NCBI GenBank assembly: GCA_031286695.1
Contig: JAITTY010000011.1
Span: 310,001-374,000 of the forward strand
Reading direction: 5' to 3'
DNA length: 64,000 bases
Source: Sphingobacterium sp.
Lineage (GTDB): Bacteria; Bacteroidota; Bacteroidia; Sphingobacteriales; Sphingobacteriaceae
Positions 53,558-62,877 of the stretch are shown here, in pieces (position 1 is the stretch's first letter; each line of letters opens with the position of its first letter). A model generated the notes under the pieces. That model was not told where the DNA came from. It made no database searches and saw only the letters and a program-made list of their open reading frames with translations. Both the position numbers and the translations under genes were made by a program.

Positions 53558-54520
53558 TTACATTTTTAATCCAATTTCTCTTAAGCGTTCATCCAGATAC
53601 TGACCAGCAGTATAGTCTTCGTAGACTTTTGGATGCTCTGCGTCGATACAAGAGTCTAGGGAAGCTAAGCTCATGGAAGATTTTGGATGCAAAAAGAATG
53701 GAATAGAAAAACGAGAAGTGCCCATTTTTTCACGTGGAGGATTTACAACTCGGTGTGTCGTTGATTTCAGCTTATTATTGGTCAAACGTTGCAACATATC
53801 GCCTACATTAATAACGATATCTTCACCTTTGGCTTTAATAGGGAACCATTCACCATCTTTTGTCAATACCTCAAGACCATCTGCGCTAGCACCGATCAAT
53901 AAGGTAATGAGATTGATGTCTTCGTGGGCGCCTGCACGTACAGCGTCGGGAGCTAAGGCATCGGGATCACTGATTGGGAAGTAATGGATCGCACGCAGAA
54001 TAGAATTACCATTGATAACAAATTTTTCAAAGTAATTTTCTTCCAGATCAAGGTAGGTTGCAATCGCTTTCAATAAGTCACGGCCCGTATCCTCTAACTT
54101 TTTATAAACCTCAGCTGTAACACCATTAAAGCGGGGAATTTCAGCTACTTCAGGATTATCTGGAAAATCAACTTTGGAATATTCTTCACCAACGATCGTT
54201 TGACCACGTTGCCAAAATTCTTTTAAGTCTGGGGTCTTCGAATCTTTGGCTTTTTCTCTTCCCTTTGCTGTATAGCCACGTTGACCTGCAAGTTCCGGAA
54301 ATTCATATTTTTCCTTGGTCTCGGTCGGCAAACCAAAAAATTCAGGAACTACTTGATATAATTCCTCAATCAGTTCTTTTGATAAACCATGATTAGCAAT
54401 CGTTACAAAGCCTGTTTCGTTAAAAGCCTTGCCAATATCTTGAATAAATTGATTTCGTTGTTCTTGGGTTCCTTGTGTATAATGTAGCAAGTCCAAGCGA
54501 GGTATGTTTACTAAAGCCAT
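53558..54520 (-). CDS. Isopenicillin N synthase family 2OG-Fe(II) dioxygenase
   Basis: The protein has 320 residues from the ATG at 54520 (MALVNIPRLDLLHYTQG). The in-frame extension upstream is ignored because the promoter element lies just before this ATG. The iron triad is His199-x-Asp201 (GAHEDINLI) and His256 (THRVVNPP), and the 2-oxoglutarate contact is Arg270-x-Ser272 (TSRFSIPFFLHP). The N-terminal DIOX_N domain contains VTIANHGLSKELIEELY. Such bacterial enzymes act on diverse small molecules; a beta-lactam role is not implied. Confidence 0.88.
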   Translation of the reverse strand: MALVNIPRLDLLHYTQGTQEQRNQFIQDIGKAFNETGFVTIANHGLSKELIEELYQVVPEFFGLPTETKEKYEFPELAGQRGYTAKGREKAKDSKTPDLKEFWQRGQTIVGEEYSKVDFPDNPEVAEIPRFNGVTAEVYKKLEDTGRDLLKAIATYLDLEENYFEKFVINGNSILRAIHYFPISDPDALAPDAVRAGAHEDINLITLLIGASADGLEVLTKDGEWFPIKAKGEDIVINVGDMLQRLTNNKLKSTTHRVVNPPREKMGTSRFSIPFFLHPKSSMSLASLDSCIDAEHPKVYEDYTAGQYLDERLREIGLKM

Positions 54521-54543
54521 ACGATGTTGATGTTTGTTCGGGA

Positions 54544-54551
54544 CAAAGTTA
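54544..54551 (-). promoter_or_regulatory. -7 promoter element of the IPNS-like gene
   Basis: The minus strand reads TAACTTTG, matching TAnnTTTG, with a predicted start about 17 bases before the ATG at 54520. Confidence 0.5.
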
Positions 54552-54728
54552 ACGGAATTAATTTTGATTATTAAACAGGACTTGTTAATAAAAGTTTTGT
54601 GTTTTGTTTTATTGTGCTGTATTTCAGTGTTTAAAAGTTTTCCACATTTCACGTTGCTAGTGGGTGGGGCAGAAAGATAGAGGCAGATCCATACTGACGA
54701 ATAAATGACAAAATTTATATTTTCGAGC

Positions 54729-54759
54729 TTGTTATTCTAATTACTAACTAGTATATTTG
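54729..54759 (+). promoter_or_regulatory. Promoter and candidate operator of the marR-fad operon
   Basis: TTG at 54729-54731 and TATATTTG at 54752-54759 are 20 bases apart and match the -33/-7 pattern. TACTA-AC-TAGTA at 54742-54753 is a short inverted repeat between and overlapping the elements, which is where a MarR dimer could block RNA polymerase. Confidence 0.5.
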
Positions 54760-54783
54760 TTATGCAAGCATAATAAATAACTT

Positions 54784-55236
54784 GTGAGTACGCTTATGAA
54801 CCAAAATCAGACAATCGACTATTTTTTAAAAACAGGCTGGCAGACAATTGCCAATAAATATAATCAAATTGCTTCACAGTACGGTTTTACCCAGGCTGCA
54901 GGCTATATTTTGATTAATATTCATAAAGAAGGTACGCCTGTTTCTCAGATTGCAAATTTGACAGGAGTTAAAACAACTAGTTTGTCTCGGGTGTTGAATA
55001 ATTTGGAATCATTGGGATTTATTTACCGCGAAACTAGTGAAACGGATAAAAGATCTGTAAAAGTGTACTTGACCGAACTAGGTCGGGAGAAAAGAAGAAT
55101 TGCCAAAGATGTGGTCCGTAATTTCAATCAATATCTAGCGGATAATTTTTCAGAAAATGAACGTGATCAATTGATTGCTTCTTTAGCAAAACTCAATGAG
55201 CTGGCAACGAGCTACAAGGAAGAGGTAATCGTTTAG
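54784..55236 (+). CDS. MarR-family transcriptional regulator
   Basis: The protein has 150 residues with a GTG start at 54784 (MSTLMNQNQTIDYF); an ATG four codons later is also possible. The winged helix-turn-helix is clear: VSQIANLTGVKTTSLSRVLNNLESLGFIYRE followed by the wing DKRSVKVYLTELGREK. Dimerisation helices form the ends. It starts the run of beta-oxidation genes and probably senses fatty acids or acyl-CoA to control them, which is inferred from position. Confidence 0.92.
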   Translation: MSTLMNQNQTIDYFLKTGWQTIANKYNQIASQYGFTQAAGYILINIHKEGTPVSQIANLTGVKTTSLSRVLNNLESLGFIYRETSETDKRSVKVYLTELGREKRRIAKDVVRNFNQYLADNFSENERDQLIASLAKLNELATSYKEEVIV

Positions 55237-55276
55237 AAGTTAAACCAAATGTACAGAAGTGCATACTAAATATGTT

Positions 55277-57706
55277 ATGATGAACAGAAATATTAGAAAA
55301 GTGGCAGTTCTCGGTTCGGGTGTTATGGGCTCGCGAATTGCTTGTCATTTTGCTAACATTGGTGTTGAAGTTTTACTGTTGGATATTGTTCCGCGTGAAC
55401 TGCTCCCGGCGGAAGAAGCCAAAGGTCTAACGTTGGAGAGTAAGATTGTCCGAGATCGTATTGTCAACAGCTCCTTAGAAACGGCTCTAAAAACAAATCC
55501 GTCACCAATTTATAGCAAGTCATTTGTCAAACGTATCAAAACAGGAAATTTTGATGATAATCTAAAAGATATTGCTCAGGTGGATTGGATTATCGAGGTT
55601 GTCGTTGAGCGGCTCGATGTTAAAAAATCTGTTTTCGAGCGTGTTGAGCAATTTCGTAAACCCGGAACATTGATTACTTCCAATACTTCTGGTATTCCTA
55701 TTCATTTAATGACAGAAGGGCGAAGTGAAGATTTTAAAGATCATTTCTGTGGTACACACTTCTTCAATCCACCGCGTTATCTCCCTTTATTGGAAGTCAT
55801 TCCAACACCGCATACCAAGCCTGAGGTCGTTGATTTTATTCTTCACTTTGGCGATAAGATGCTGGGCAAATCGGTTGTATTATGTAAAGATACTCCGGCT
55901 TTTATTGGTAATCGTATCGGTGTTTATTCTATGCTGGCGGTGACTCATCTGGTGGAGCCACTTGGTTTGACCGTTGAAGAGGTCGACAAATATACTGGCC
56001 CTGCAATGGGACATCCCAAATCTGCAACATTTCGTACGGCCGATGTGGTAGGACTTGATACTTTGGTGAATGTTGCCAATGGGCTGGCGCAGAATGCGCC
56101 TGAAGATGAAGCCAAAGGCGTTTTCCAGCTTCCTGAATTTATCAGTAAGATGGTAGAGAATAAATGGTTGGGAGAGAAAACCAAGAAAGGGTTTTATGAA
56201 AAAGTAAAAGCTGCCGATGGTAATTCGGAGATTTTGTCTTTAAATCTAAAAACACTGGAATTTGGTTCACAGCAAAAAGTGAAATCCGCTACTTTGGAAG
56301 CCACCAAGCCTGTAGAGGATATCCGCAAGCGGATGAAGGTATACGAACAAGGAAGCGATAAAGCGGCGGAACTCTTCCGTGCCATGCATTATCCATTGTT
56401 TGAATATGTTTCCCGTCGTGTTCCCGAAATTACGGATGATTTCTTCCGGATCGATGATGCCATGCGTGCTGGATTTGGTTGGGAATTGGGACCATTTGAA
56501 GTATGGGATGCGCTAGGTGTTCGCGAGACTTTAGCAAAAATTAAGGCGGAGGAAAAGAGACTGCCAGGTCAAGATGGGGAGGTTGCTTCCTGGGTACACG
56601 AGATGTTGGCAGCGGGATGTGAATCATTCTATAAAATTGAAAATGGTGTGCGTCACTATTATGATATTGCGACCAAATCGTATAAAGCTATTCCCGGCAC
56701 GGAAGATCTGATCGTATTGGATCACATTCGGGAAAGTAAAACAATCTGGAAAAATACGGGTGTTTCTATTATTGATCTTGGCGATGGTATCATTAACTGT
56801 GAATTTCATACCAAGATGAATACCATTGGTGGCGATGTTATCCAGGGCTTGAATAAAGCCATTGACCTTGCTGAAAAGGAATATCGCGGTTTAGTGGTGT
56901 CCAATGATGGGAAAAACTTTTCTGCTGGAGCCAATATCGGAATGATTTTCATGATGGCGGTAGAACAGGATTTTGATGAATTGAATATGGCCGTCCGTGC
57001 ATTTCAAAATACATCCATGCGCTTACGTTACTCTTCAATTCCCGTAGTCGTTGCGCCTTTTCAAATGACGCTCGGTGGAGGCTGTGAATTCTCCATGCAT
57101 GCCGATTTTGTTCAGGCTCATGCCGAAACCTATATGGGTTTGGTTGAACTGGGCGTCGGTGTTATTCCTGGTGGCGGTGGAACTAAAGAATTTACACTGC
57201 GTGCTTCGGAGGAATTTAAAGAGGATCAAATTGTTCAAAATACGTTAAAAGATAAATTCCTGACCATTGGCCAGGCGAAAGTTTCAACTTCTGCTTATGA
57301 AGCCTATGAACTTGGCTATTTGCAGAAAGATAAATTTGCAATCACCATGAACCGTGCCCGCCTTTTGGCGGATGCCAAGGCAAAGGCATTGGAATTGGCT
57401 GACGAGGGCTATGTTCAGCCTGCTCCACGCAATGATATCAAAGTTTTGGGAAATCAAGGATTAGGAATCGTGTATGTGGGCGCTTCATCGATGCGTGAAG
57501 GTAATTATATCTCTGATTATGATCGTAAGATCTCAGAAAAACTAGGCTGGGTGATGTGTGGTGGAAATTTATCGTCACCGACTGAAGTGTCTGAACAGTA
57601 TTTACTGGATCTTGAACGTAAAACGTTCCTTGAGCTTTGTGCCGAGCGCAAAACGCTTGAAAGGATTCAATTTATGTTGACCAAGGGTAAGCCTTTACGG
57701 AACTAA
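55277..57706 (+). CDS. fadN: 3-Hydroxyacyl-CoA dehydrogenase / enoyl-CoA hydratase, FadN type
   Basis: About 809 residues. The NAD-binding domain with GSGVMGSRI (about residues 13-21) is first, then the dehydrogenase C-domains (HFCGTHFFNPPRYLPLLEVIP, CKDTPAFIGNRIGVYSM), and last an enoyl-CoA hydratase domain (about 490-700) with VSNDGKNFSAGANIGMI and LVELGVGVIPGGGGTKEF. This domain order is that of Bacillus FadN and the reverse of E. coli FadB. The exact start is ATG 55277 or 55280; a GTG at 55259 is less likely. It catalyses the middle two steps of beta-oxidation. Confidence 0.93.
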   Translation: MMNRNIRKVAVLGSGVMGSRIACHFANIGVEVLLLDIVPRELLPAEEAKGLTLESKIVRDRIVNSSLETALKTNPSPIYSKSFVKRIKTGNFDDNLKDIAQVDWIIEVVVERLDVKKSVFERVEQFRKPGTLITSNTSGIPIHLMTEGRSEDFKDHFCGTHFFNPPRYLPLLEVIPTPHTKPEVVDFILHFGDKMLGKSVVLCKDTPAFIGNRIGVYSMLAVTHLVEPLGLTVEEVDKYTGPAMGHPKSATFRTADVVGLDTLVNVANGLAQNAPEDEAKGVFQLPEFISKMVENKWLGEKTKKGFYEKVKAADGNSEILSLNLKTLEFGSQQKVKSATLEATKPVEDIRKRMKVYEQGSDKAAELFRAMHYPLFEYVSRRVPEITDDFFRIDDAMRAGFGWELGPFEVWDALGVRETLAKIKAEEKRLPGQDGEVASWVHEMLAAGCESFYKIENGVRHYYDIATKSYKAIPGTEDLIVLDHIRESKTIWKNTGVSIIDLGDGIINCEFHTKMNTIGGDVIQGLNKAIDLAEKEYRGLVVSNDGKNFSAGANIGMIFMMAVEQDFDELNMAVRAFQNTSMRLRYSSIPVVVAPFQMTLGGGCEFSMHADFVQAHAETYMGLVELGVGVIPGGGGTKEFTLRASEEFKEDQIVQNTLKDKFLTIGQAKVSTSAYEAYELGYLQKDKFAITMNRARLLADAKAKALELADEGYVQPAPRNDIKVLGNQGLGIVYVGASSMREGNYISDYDRKISEKLGWVMCGGNLSSPTEVSEQYLLDLERKTFLELCAERKTLERIQFMLTKGKPLRN

Positions 57707-57735
57707 AACTCACTACTCACGAAAAAATAAAAATC

Positions 57736-58911
57736 ATGGAAGCATACATAGTAGCAGGATTTCGTACAGCAGTAGGCAAAGCGCCCCGGGGAGTATTTCG
57801 CTTTATGCGGGCGGATGATTTAGCCACGGATGTTATTAAACATCTTGTATCCACTGTACCGAATTTAAATAAAGAAGATATAGATGATGTCATTGTTGGG
57901 AATGCCATGCCGGAAGCGGAGCAGGGGCTTAATATGGCACGTTTCATTTCACTTATGGGATTGGATACGGATAAAGTCCCCGGAGTAACCGTTAATCGGT
58001 ACTGCGCATCAGGCTTAGAAACCATTGCAACAGCGGTCGCAAAGATCAAGACTGGGATGGCAGATGTTATCATTGCCGGTGGTGTAGAGGTGATGTCCGG
58101 AATGCCTTTTGGAGGTTGGAAGATTGTGCCTAATCCTGTTGTGGCAAAAGAGCATCCCGACTGGTATTGGGGTATGGGATTGACTGCTGAAGCTGTAGCC
58201 AAAGATTACAATGTTTCACGCGAAGATCAGGATGCTTTTGCCCTTAAATCGAATCAAAAGGCAGTTGCAGCCATTCAAAATGGTCATTTGAAAGATGGTA
58301 TTGTGCCGATCACTGTAAAAGAGAATTATCTGAAAGACGGTAAGATTGCAACGCGCGAATATGTTGTTGATACAGATGAAGGTCCTCGGGCCGATACTTC
58401 CCTGGAGGCTTTAGGAAAATTAAAGCCAGTTTTTGCAGCGAATGGTTCAGTGACAGCAGGGAATTCCTCACAAACTTCTGATGGAGCAGCATTTGTTTTG
58501 GTTATGTCTGAAGCAAAAGTGAAAGAACTTGGTGTAAAACCGATTGCAAAGCTTGTTAGTTTTGCTGTGGCAGGTGTTCCACCTCGCATTATGGGTATAG
58601 GACCTATCTACGCTATACCAAAGGCTTTGGCGAGAGCTGGGCTTAAAAAAGAAGATATTGATCTATTTGAACTGAATGAAGCTTTTGCGTCTCAATCGTT
58701 AGCCGTTATTCGCGAACTTGGATTAGACGAAGAGAAAGTAAATGTCAATGGTGGTGCCATAGCATTAGGGCATCCACTTGGTTGTACAGGAGCGAAATTG
58801 ACAGTCCAGGTCTTAAACGAGTTGAAACGCAGAGGTAAAAAATACGGCATGGTGACGATGTGTGTGGGAACCGGTCAAGGAGCAGCGGGTATTTTTGAGT
58901 TATTGGACTAA
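57736..58911 (+). CDS. fadA: Acetyl-CoA acyltransferase (3-ketoacyl-CoA thiolase)
   Basis: The protein has 391 residues. The nucleophile Cys90 is in VNRYCASGLETIA, the catalytic His346 in AIALGHPLGCTGA and the second Cys376 in MVTMCVGTGQGAA. It cleaves 3-ketoacyl-CoA to acetyl-CoA in the last step of the cycle. It starts 29 bases after fadN and is followed by fadE after 135 bases, in the same order as the Bacillus fadNAE operon. Confidence 0.94.
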   Translation: MEAYIVAGFRTAVGKAPRGVFRFMRADDLATDVIKHLVSTVPNLNKEDIDDVIVGNAMPEAEQGLNMARFISLMGLDTDKVPGVTVNRYCASGLETIATAVAKIKTGMADVIIAGGVEVMSGMPFGGWKIVPNPVVAKEHPDWYWGMGLTAEAVAKDYNVSREDQDAFALKSNQKAVAAIQNGHLKDGIVPITVKENYLKDGKIATREYVVDTDEGPRADTSLEALGKLKPVFAANGSVTAGNSSQTSDGAAFVLVMSEAKVKELGVKPIAKLVSFAVAGVPPRIMGIGPIYAIPKALARAGLKKEDIDLFELNEAFASQSLAVIRELGLDEEKVNVNGGAIALGHPLGCTGAKLTVQVLNELKRRGKKYGMVTMCVGTGQGAAGIFELLD

Positions 58912-59046
58912 AATAGGTCTTTAAAAACAGCAATATAAATAAAATATGGGTCTTTGATCTCATAGCGAATAGAAGTATTTAACAACATTGTGGACAGCGT
59001 TCGTCGCATAGTAAGATTTTGCTGCCCATACAAATCTAAAAAGACA

Positions 59047-60828
59047 ATGAGCGAAAATAAAGCAATTAAAGGCGGAGAGTTCGTGATTAGGGAGACTCCC
59101 TATACAGCAGTTTTTATTCCGGAAGAATTTGATGAAGAAGCCAAAATGATTCGTCAAACTTGCTTGGATTTCCTGGATACGGAAGTACTGAACAAACTGG
59201 ACCGTATAGATGCGCAAGAGGAAGGTCTTATGCCTAGTTTGATGGATAAGGCCGGTGAACTGGGGATGTTGGGTGTTTCTATTCCCGAAGAATATGGTGG
59301 TTTCGGCAAAAATTTCAACACTTCTATGCTTGTTGCAGATGCGGTAGGTGGTGGCTTTTCTTTTGCTGTGGCATTGTCTGCTCATACGGGAATCGGTACG
59401 TTGCCTATTTTGTATTACGGTAATGATGCCCAAAAGGCGAAATATATTCCAAAGCTTGCTACCGGTGAATGGAAAGCTTCATATTGTTTGACAGAACCCA
59501 ATGCTGGATCGGACGCAAATTCGGGACGTACCTCGGCAAAATTAAATGCCGAGGGAACACATTATTTGATCAATGGTCAAAAAATGTGGATTACGAATGG
59601 TGGTTTTGCAGATATCTTTATCGTATTTGCAAAAATCGATGATGATAAAAATCTGACGGCATTTATTGTCGAGAAAGACTTTGGAGGTATCACGATGAAT
59701 CCCGAAGAACATAAATTGGGTATTAAGGGATCTTCAACACGTCAGATCTTTTTCAATGATTGCGCCGTTCCCGTAGAAAATATGCTTTCTGATCGTGAAA
59801 ATGGATTTAAGATTGCTGTAAATATCCTGAATATCGGACGTATAAAACTGGGCGCTGCCACGATCGGTTCGGCACGTATGGTGATCAACCATGCGGTGCA
59901 GTATGCCAATGAACGTGTGCAGTTTAATCTGCCGATTTCTAAATTTGGAGCCATTCGTTATAAGCTGGCTGAGATGGCAACACGTTTGTTTGCTGTGGAG
60001 TCTGCATCCTATCGCGCGGGTCAAAATATTGATGATGCCTACGATGCATTGATTGCTGGGGGTATGGATGAAGCAAAAGCAAAATTGAAGTCTGTGGAGC
60101 AGTTTGCAATTGAGTGCGCTATCATCAAAGTATGGTGCTCGGAGATGTTGGATTATGTGGTTGACGAAGGGGTCCAGATTTATGGTGGAATGGGTTACTC
60201 AGCAGATGCGCCAATGGAACGCGCTTATCGGGATTCACGGATCAACAGGATCTTTGAAGGTACGAATGAAGTGAATCGATTGCTTGTCGTTGACATGCTG
60301 TTAAAACGGGCCATGAAAGGTGAATTGGATCTGATGGGACCTGCCCAAGCTGTAGCTGGAGAGCTTCTAGCTATTCCAGATTTCGGTGAAGAGGACGATG
60401 CGCCTTTCGCTGCAGAAAAGAAAATTGTGGCAAATCTAAAAAAAGCTGGATTATTGATTGCGGGAGCAGCTGTTCAAAAATTGATGATGTCTCTTTCCAA
60501 AGAAGAGGAAATCCTCATGAATATTGCGGATATTATCGGGTATGTTTATATCACCGAGTCAGTCTTGTTACGTGCAGAAAAATTGCTGCATACGGGATCT
60601 GATAAAGCAGACTATGCAAAAGATATGGCTTTGATCTATCTGTATGGTGCTATTGATAAAATCAGCGCTGCCGGTAAAGAAGCATTATATTCTTTTGGTG
60701 AAGGTGATGAACTGAATATGATGTTGGTTGGTTTGCGCAGATTCACGAAAGCACAGCCATTTAATGTGAAAGATGCACGTCAGCGAATCGCAAAGAAATT
60801 GATAGATGAGAATAAATATTGTTTTTGA
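59047..60828 (+). CDS. fadE: Acyl-CoA dehydrogenase, FadE type
   Basis: The protein has 593 residues from the ATG at 59047 (MSENKAIKGGEFVIRETP); an earlier GTG at 58990 is less likely. The core acyl-CoA dehydrogenase (about 60-430) has YCLTEPNAGSDANS, KMWITNGGFADIF and EGTNEVNRLL, with Glu404 of FEGTNE in the usual position near the catalytic base. The ~160-residue C-terminal extension is helical, as in FadE-like long forms. It performs the first, FAD-dependent oxidation of fatty acyl-CoA. Confidence 0.93.
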   Translation: MSENKAIKGGEFVIRETPYTAVFIPEEFDEEAKMIRQTCLDFLDTEVLNKLDRIDAQEEGLMPSLMDKAGELGMLGVSIPEEYGGFGKNFNTSMLVADAVGGGFSFAVALSAHTGIGTLPILYYGNDAQKAKYIPKLATGEWKASYCLTEPNAGSDANSGRTSAKLNAEGTHYLINGQKMWITNGGFADIFIVFAKIDDDKNLTAFIVEKDFGGITMNPEEHKLGIKGSSTRQIFFNDCAVPVENMLSDRENGFKIAVNILNIGRIKLGAATIGSARMVINHAVQYANERVQFNLPISKFGAIRYKLAEMATRLFAVESASYRAGQNIDDAYDALIAGGMDEAKAKLKSVEQFAIECAIIKVWCSEMLDYVVDEGVQIYGGMGYSADAPMERAYRDSRINRIFEGTNEVNRLLVVDMLLKRAMKGELDLMGPAQAVAGELLAIPDFGEEDDAPFAAEKKIVANLKKAGLLIAGAAVQKLMMSLSKEEEILMNIADIIGYVYITESVLLRAEKLLHTGSDKADYAKDMALIYLYGAIDKISAAGKEALYSFGEGDELNMMLVGLRRFTKAQPFNVKDARQRIAKKLIDENKYCF

Positions 60829-60854
60829 TTGATAATAGATTATTGGTTTTGGTT

Positions 60855-60888
60855 AATGGCCGGAGAGAAATCTTCGGCCATTTTTGTG
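60855..60888 (+). terminator. Terminator after the fad operon
   Basis: AATGGCCG pairs with CGGCCATT around a loop and is followed by TTTTTGTG. Confidence 0.75.
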
Positions 60889-60950
60889 TTACAATCCTAG
60901 AAAGTAACTGTAATTATGCTAAATTTAACCTTTTAAACCCTAACCATTCT

Positions 60951-62207
60951 ATGACATCTTCAAGATCATTTACATTTACAGAAGACTGGGTAGTCGTCAT
61001 TTTGGGGATCGCTACCATATTTCTCGCACTCTCAGGAATTGTTGCGCCAGTACCTAGTTTTTCCTGGAGTAATTCCACCGAACTCGTCGCAACGGTTTTC
61101 GACCCGACAAATTTAATGAAGCTTTTTGAGCAGTTTATTTTTGTATTCGTTACCGCAATATTGGGCGCCTTTCTTTTAGGGAAATCTGTAAAACATCTAT
61201 TCGTTGTATTTCCTGTTGTATTTATCCTTACCGTATTTGCATTGGTGCTGGCAGGGAATGCAACGGTTAAAGAATACAATCTCGAAGCTGTAATTTTTAG
61301 TTTGATTATCGGTTTAATTATCAGCAATTGCTTTAAACTGCCTAATTGGTTTAAAGAGGCGCTCAGTACGGAACTTTATGTTAAGATAGGTCTAATTTTG
61401 CTCGGAACTACAGTGATCTTCGGAGATATTCTCAAAGCGGGATCCTTGGGACTTATTCAAGCACTAGCCGTTGTACTGTCTGTTTGGTATTTCGCTTTTT
61501 GGATCTGCAAAAAGCTAAAGATTGACAAAGAGATGTCCTTGATGCTGTCGAGTGCGGTTTCTATTTGTGGTGTCTCCGCCGCAATAGCAACATCGGGAGC
61601 CATCAAAGGCGATAGCAAAAAACTTTCCTATGTGATTTCGTTGGTCCTGATTACAGCAATTCCAATGATGATTTTCATGCCCTATATGGCGGAGTGGATG
61701 GGCTTGTCGCAAGAAGTTACAGGCGCTTGGCTTGGAGGAAGTATTGATACAACGGGAGCAGTCGTAGCTTCTGGCTCCTTGGTCGGTGAAGAGGCGTTGA
61801 AGATCAGTACCATTGTGAAGTTCTCCCAAAATGTATTGTTGGGGCTGGCTGCTTTTGCCATTAGTATTTATTGGACTTATGCTAAATCTGTTGATGATGA
61901 AACCAAACGCGATAAACCGACATTGAAAATTATATGGGAACGTTTCCCGAAGTTTGTATTGGGATTTGTATTTGCATCGTTGCTATTTTCATTCGTGATA
62001 TCTCCTGAGAAGATAGATGCGGTCAAAGGAAGTTTGAAAAACTTACAGGGCCTCTGGTTTACTTTAGCATTTACATCAATCGGTCTGGAAACAAACTTTA
62101 AAGACCTTTTTGTACAAGATAATAAGAAGCCTTTATATGCTTTTTTGATTGCTCAGACTTTTAATGTTATCATTACTTTATTGATTGCACTGGTGTTATT
62201 CCGCTAA
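60951..62207 (+). CDS. YeiH-type putative sulfate/sulfonate exporter (UPF0324)
   Basis: The protein has 418 residues from the ATG at 60951 (MTSSRSFTFTEDWVVVILGIATIFLALSG). About 10 or 11 membrane helices are predicted. Family motifs include LYVKIGLILLGTTVIFGDILKAG, SSAVSICGVSAAIATSGAIKG and AWLGGSIDTTGAVVASGSL, with later SIGLETNFKDLF. The family (PF03601) is annotated as putative sulfate exporter, and its YeiH members are linked to sulfite stress in E. coli; the exact substrate is uncertain. It follows the fad operon after its terminator and precedes the leader region of the last receptor. Confidence 0.85.
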   Translation: MTSSRSFTFTEDWVVVILGIATIFLALSGIVAPVPSFSWSNSTELVATVFDPTNLMKLFEQFIFVFVTAILGAFLLGKSVKHLFVVFPVVFILTVFALVLAGNATVKEYNLEAVIFSLIIGLIISNCFKLPNWFKEALSTELYVKIGLILLGTTVIFGDILKAGSLGLIQALAVVLSVWYFAFWICKKLKIDKEMSLMLSSAVSICGVSAAIATSGAIKGDSKKLSYVISLVLITAIPMMIFMPYMAEWMGLSQEVTGAWLGGSIDTTGAVVASGSLVGEEALKISTIVKFSQNVLLGLAAFAISIYWTYAKSVDDETKRDKPTLKIIWERFPKFVLGFVFASLLFSFVISPEKIDAVKGSLKNLQGLWFTLAFTSIGLETNFKDLFVQDNKKPLYAFLIAQTFNVIITLLIALVLFR

Positions 62208-62258
62208 GAATGGAAGTGTTATGATCTGAAACAGATCGGTAAATATGATTGTATAAAT

Positions 62259-62286
62259 GGCTATCCAACAGGGATGGCCTTTTTTA
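62259..62286 (+). terminator. Terminator after the yeiH-like gene
   Basis: GGCTATCC pairs with GGATGGCC (one G-T pair) around AACAG, followed by a T run. The stretch 62287-62540 shows no gene. Confidence 0.75.
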
Positions 62287-62547
62287 TGCTTTTTCATCAA
62301 GGGATTATGAGTGGCGATTTTTTTCTGGTTCATAGCACAGATCTTCGTTTTTTATAAAATCGAGTGCTTCTTGATTTTCGCTGGATTGTTGGTGTGTAGG
62401 ATAATTGCCTTCGTGGTTTTTTCATGCTGAAAGAAATTCGAAGCGCTTTTTATTTGCTTTAAGTGTCTTAAAATTAAGGTTTAATGGAGGTTTTTAAAAA
62501 AAATATCATTAAATCTATCAAATTAGTAGTCTTTTAAAAAATATTTA

Positions 62548-62555
62548 TATATTTG
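62548..62555 (+). promoter_or_regulatory. -7 promoter element of the leader-receptor transcript
   Basis: TATATTTG matches TAnnTTTG. Transcription from about 62560 would give a 5' leader of roughly 420 bases before the receptor gene, containing a hairpin (TGCATA 62691-62696 with TATGCA 62709-62714), the short ORF at 62749 and a second hairpin. Confidence 0.5.
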
Positions 62556-62748
62556 TATCGTTATCTGATTTACAGGTAAATAGGAAGGCGAGCAAAAAGG
62601 ACTGACTTGATTATAAATCGAACTAGCCATGAAATTGATTTTATAAAAAAGACATGTGATTAAAGTTGTTTGAAATTGCCGCTTGATAGGTGCATATACT
62701 GATTCGTTTATGCAGCAGGAAATAAAAGAAAATAACAAGATAAAAAGA

Positions 62749-62847
62749 ATGAAACAAAATTACTCTTCAAAAACAAGTTTATTGGTTGCTTCGGTAGAAG
62801 CATCTCTAGTGACCCTGAAAATTTATCGGGAACGAATGTGTTGTTAA
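62749..62847 (+). CDS. Candidate leader peptide, 32 aa, ending Arg-Met-Cys-Cys
   Basis: An ATG at 62749 opens a 32-codon frame beginning MKQNYSSKTSLLVASV and ending KIYRERMCC with consecutive TGT TGT codons directly before TAA. The leading AAAAAGA is a typical weak Bacteroidota start context. It lies about 190 bases after a predicted promoter, is followed by a strong hairpin at 62878-62901, and precedes the TonB-dependent receptor. A terminal pair of cysteine codons would make ribosome stalling sensitive to cysteinyl-tRNA, as in cysteine attenuation leaders. I know of no named family; coding status rests on position and architecture. Confidence 0.5.
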   Translation: MKQNYSSKTSLLVASVEASLVTLKIYRERMCC

Positions 62848-62877
62848 AATTTCTCTCTTACACTCTCTTATATTAGA

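Noticed and set aside
62290..62420. Possible fourth copy of the dispersed intergenic repeat
   Set aside because: Only scattered words such as GATTGTTGGTGTG resemble the core; no continuous alignment could be made.
62560..62748. Known riboswitch (cobalamin, TPP or SAM) in the leader of the last receptor
   Set aside because: None of the conserved core motifs of these classes could be found; the leader was instead considered as a peptide-based attenuator.
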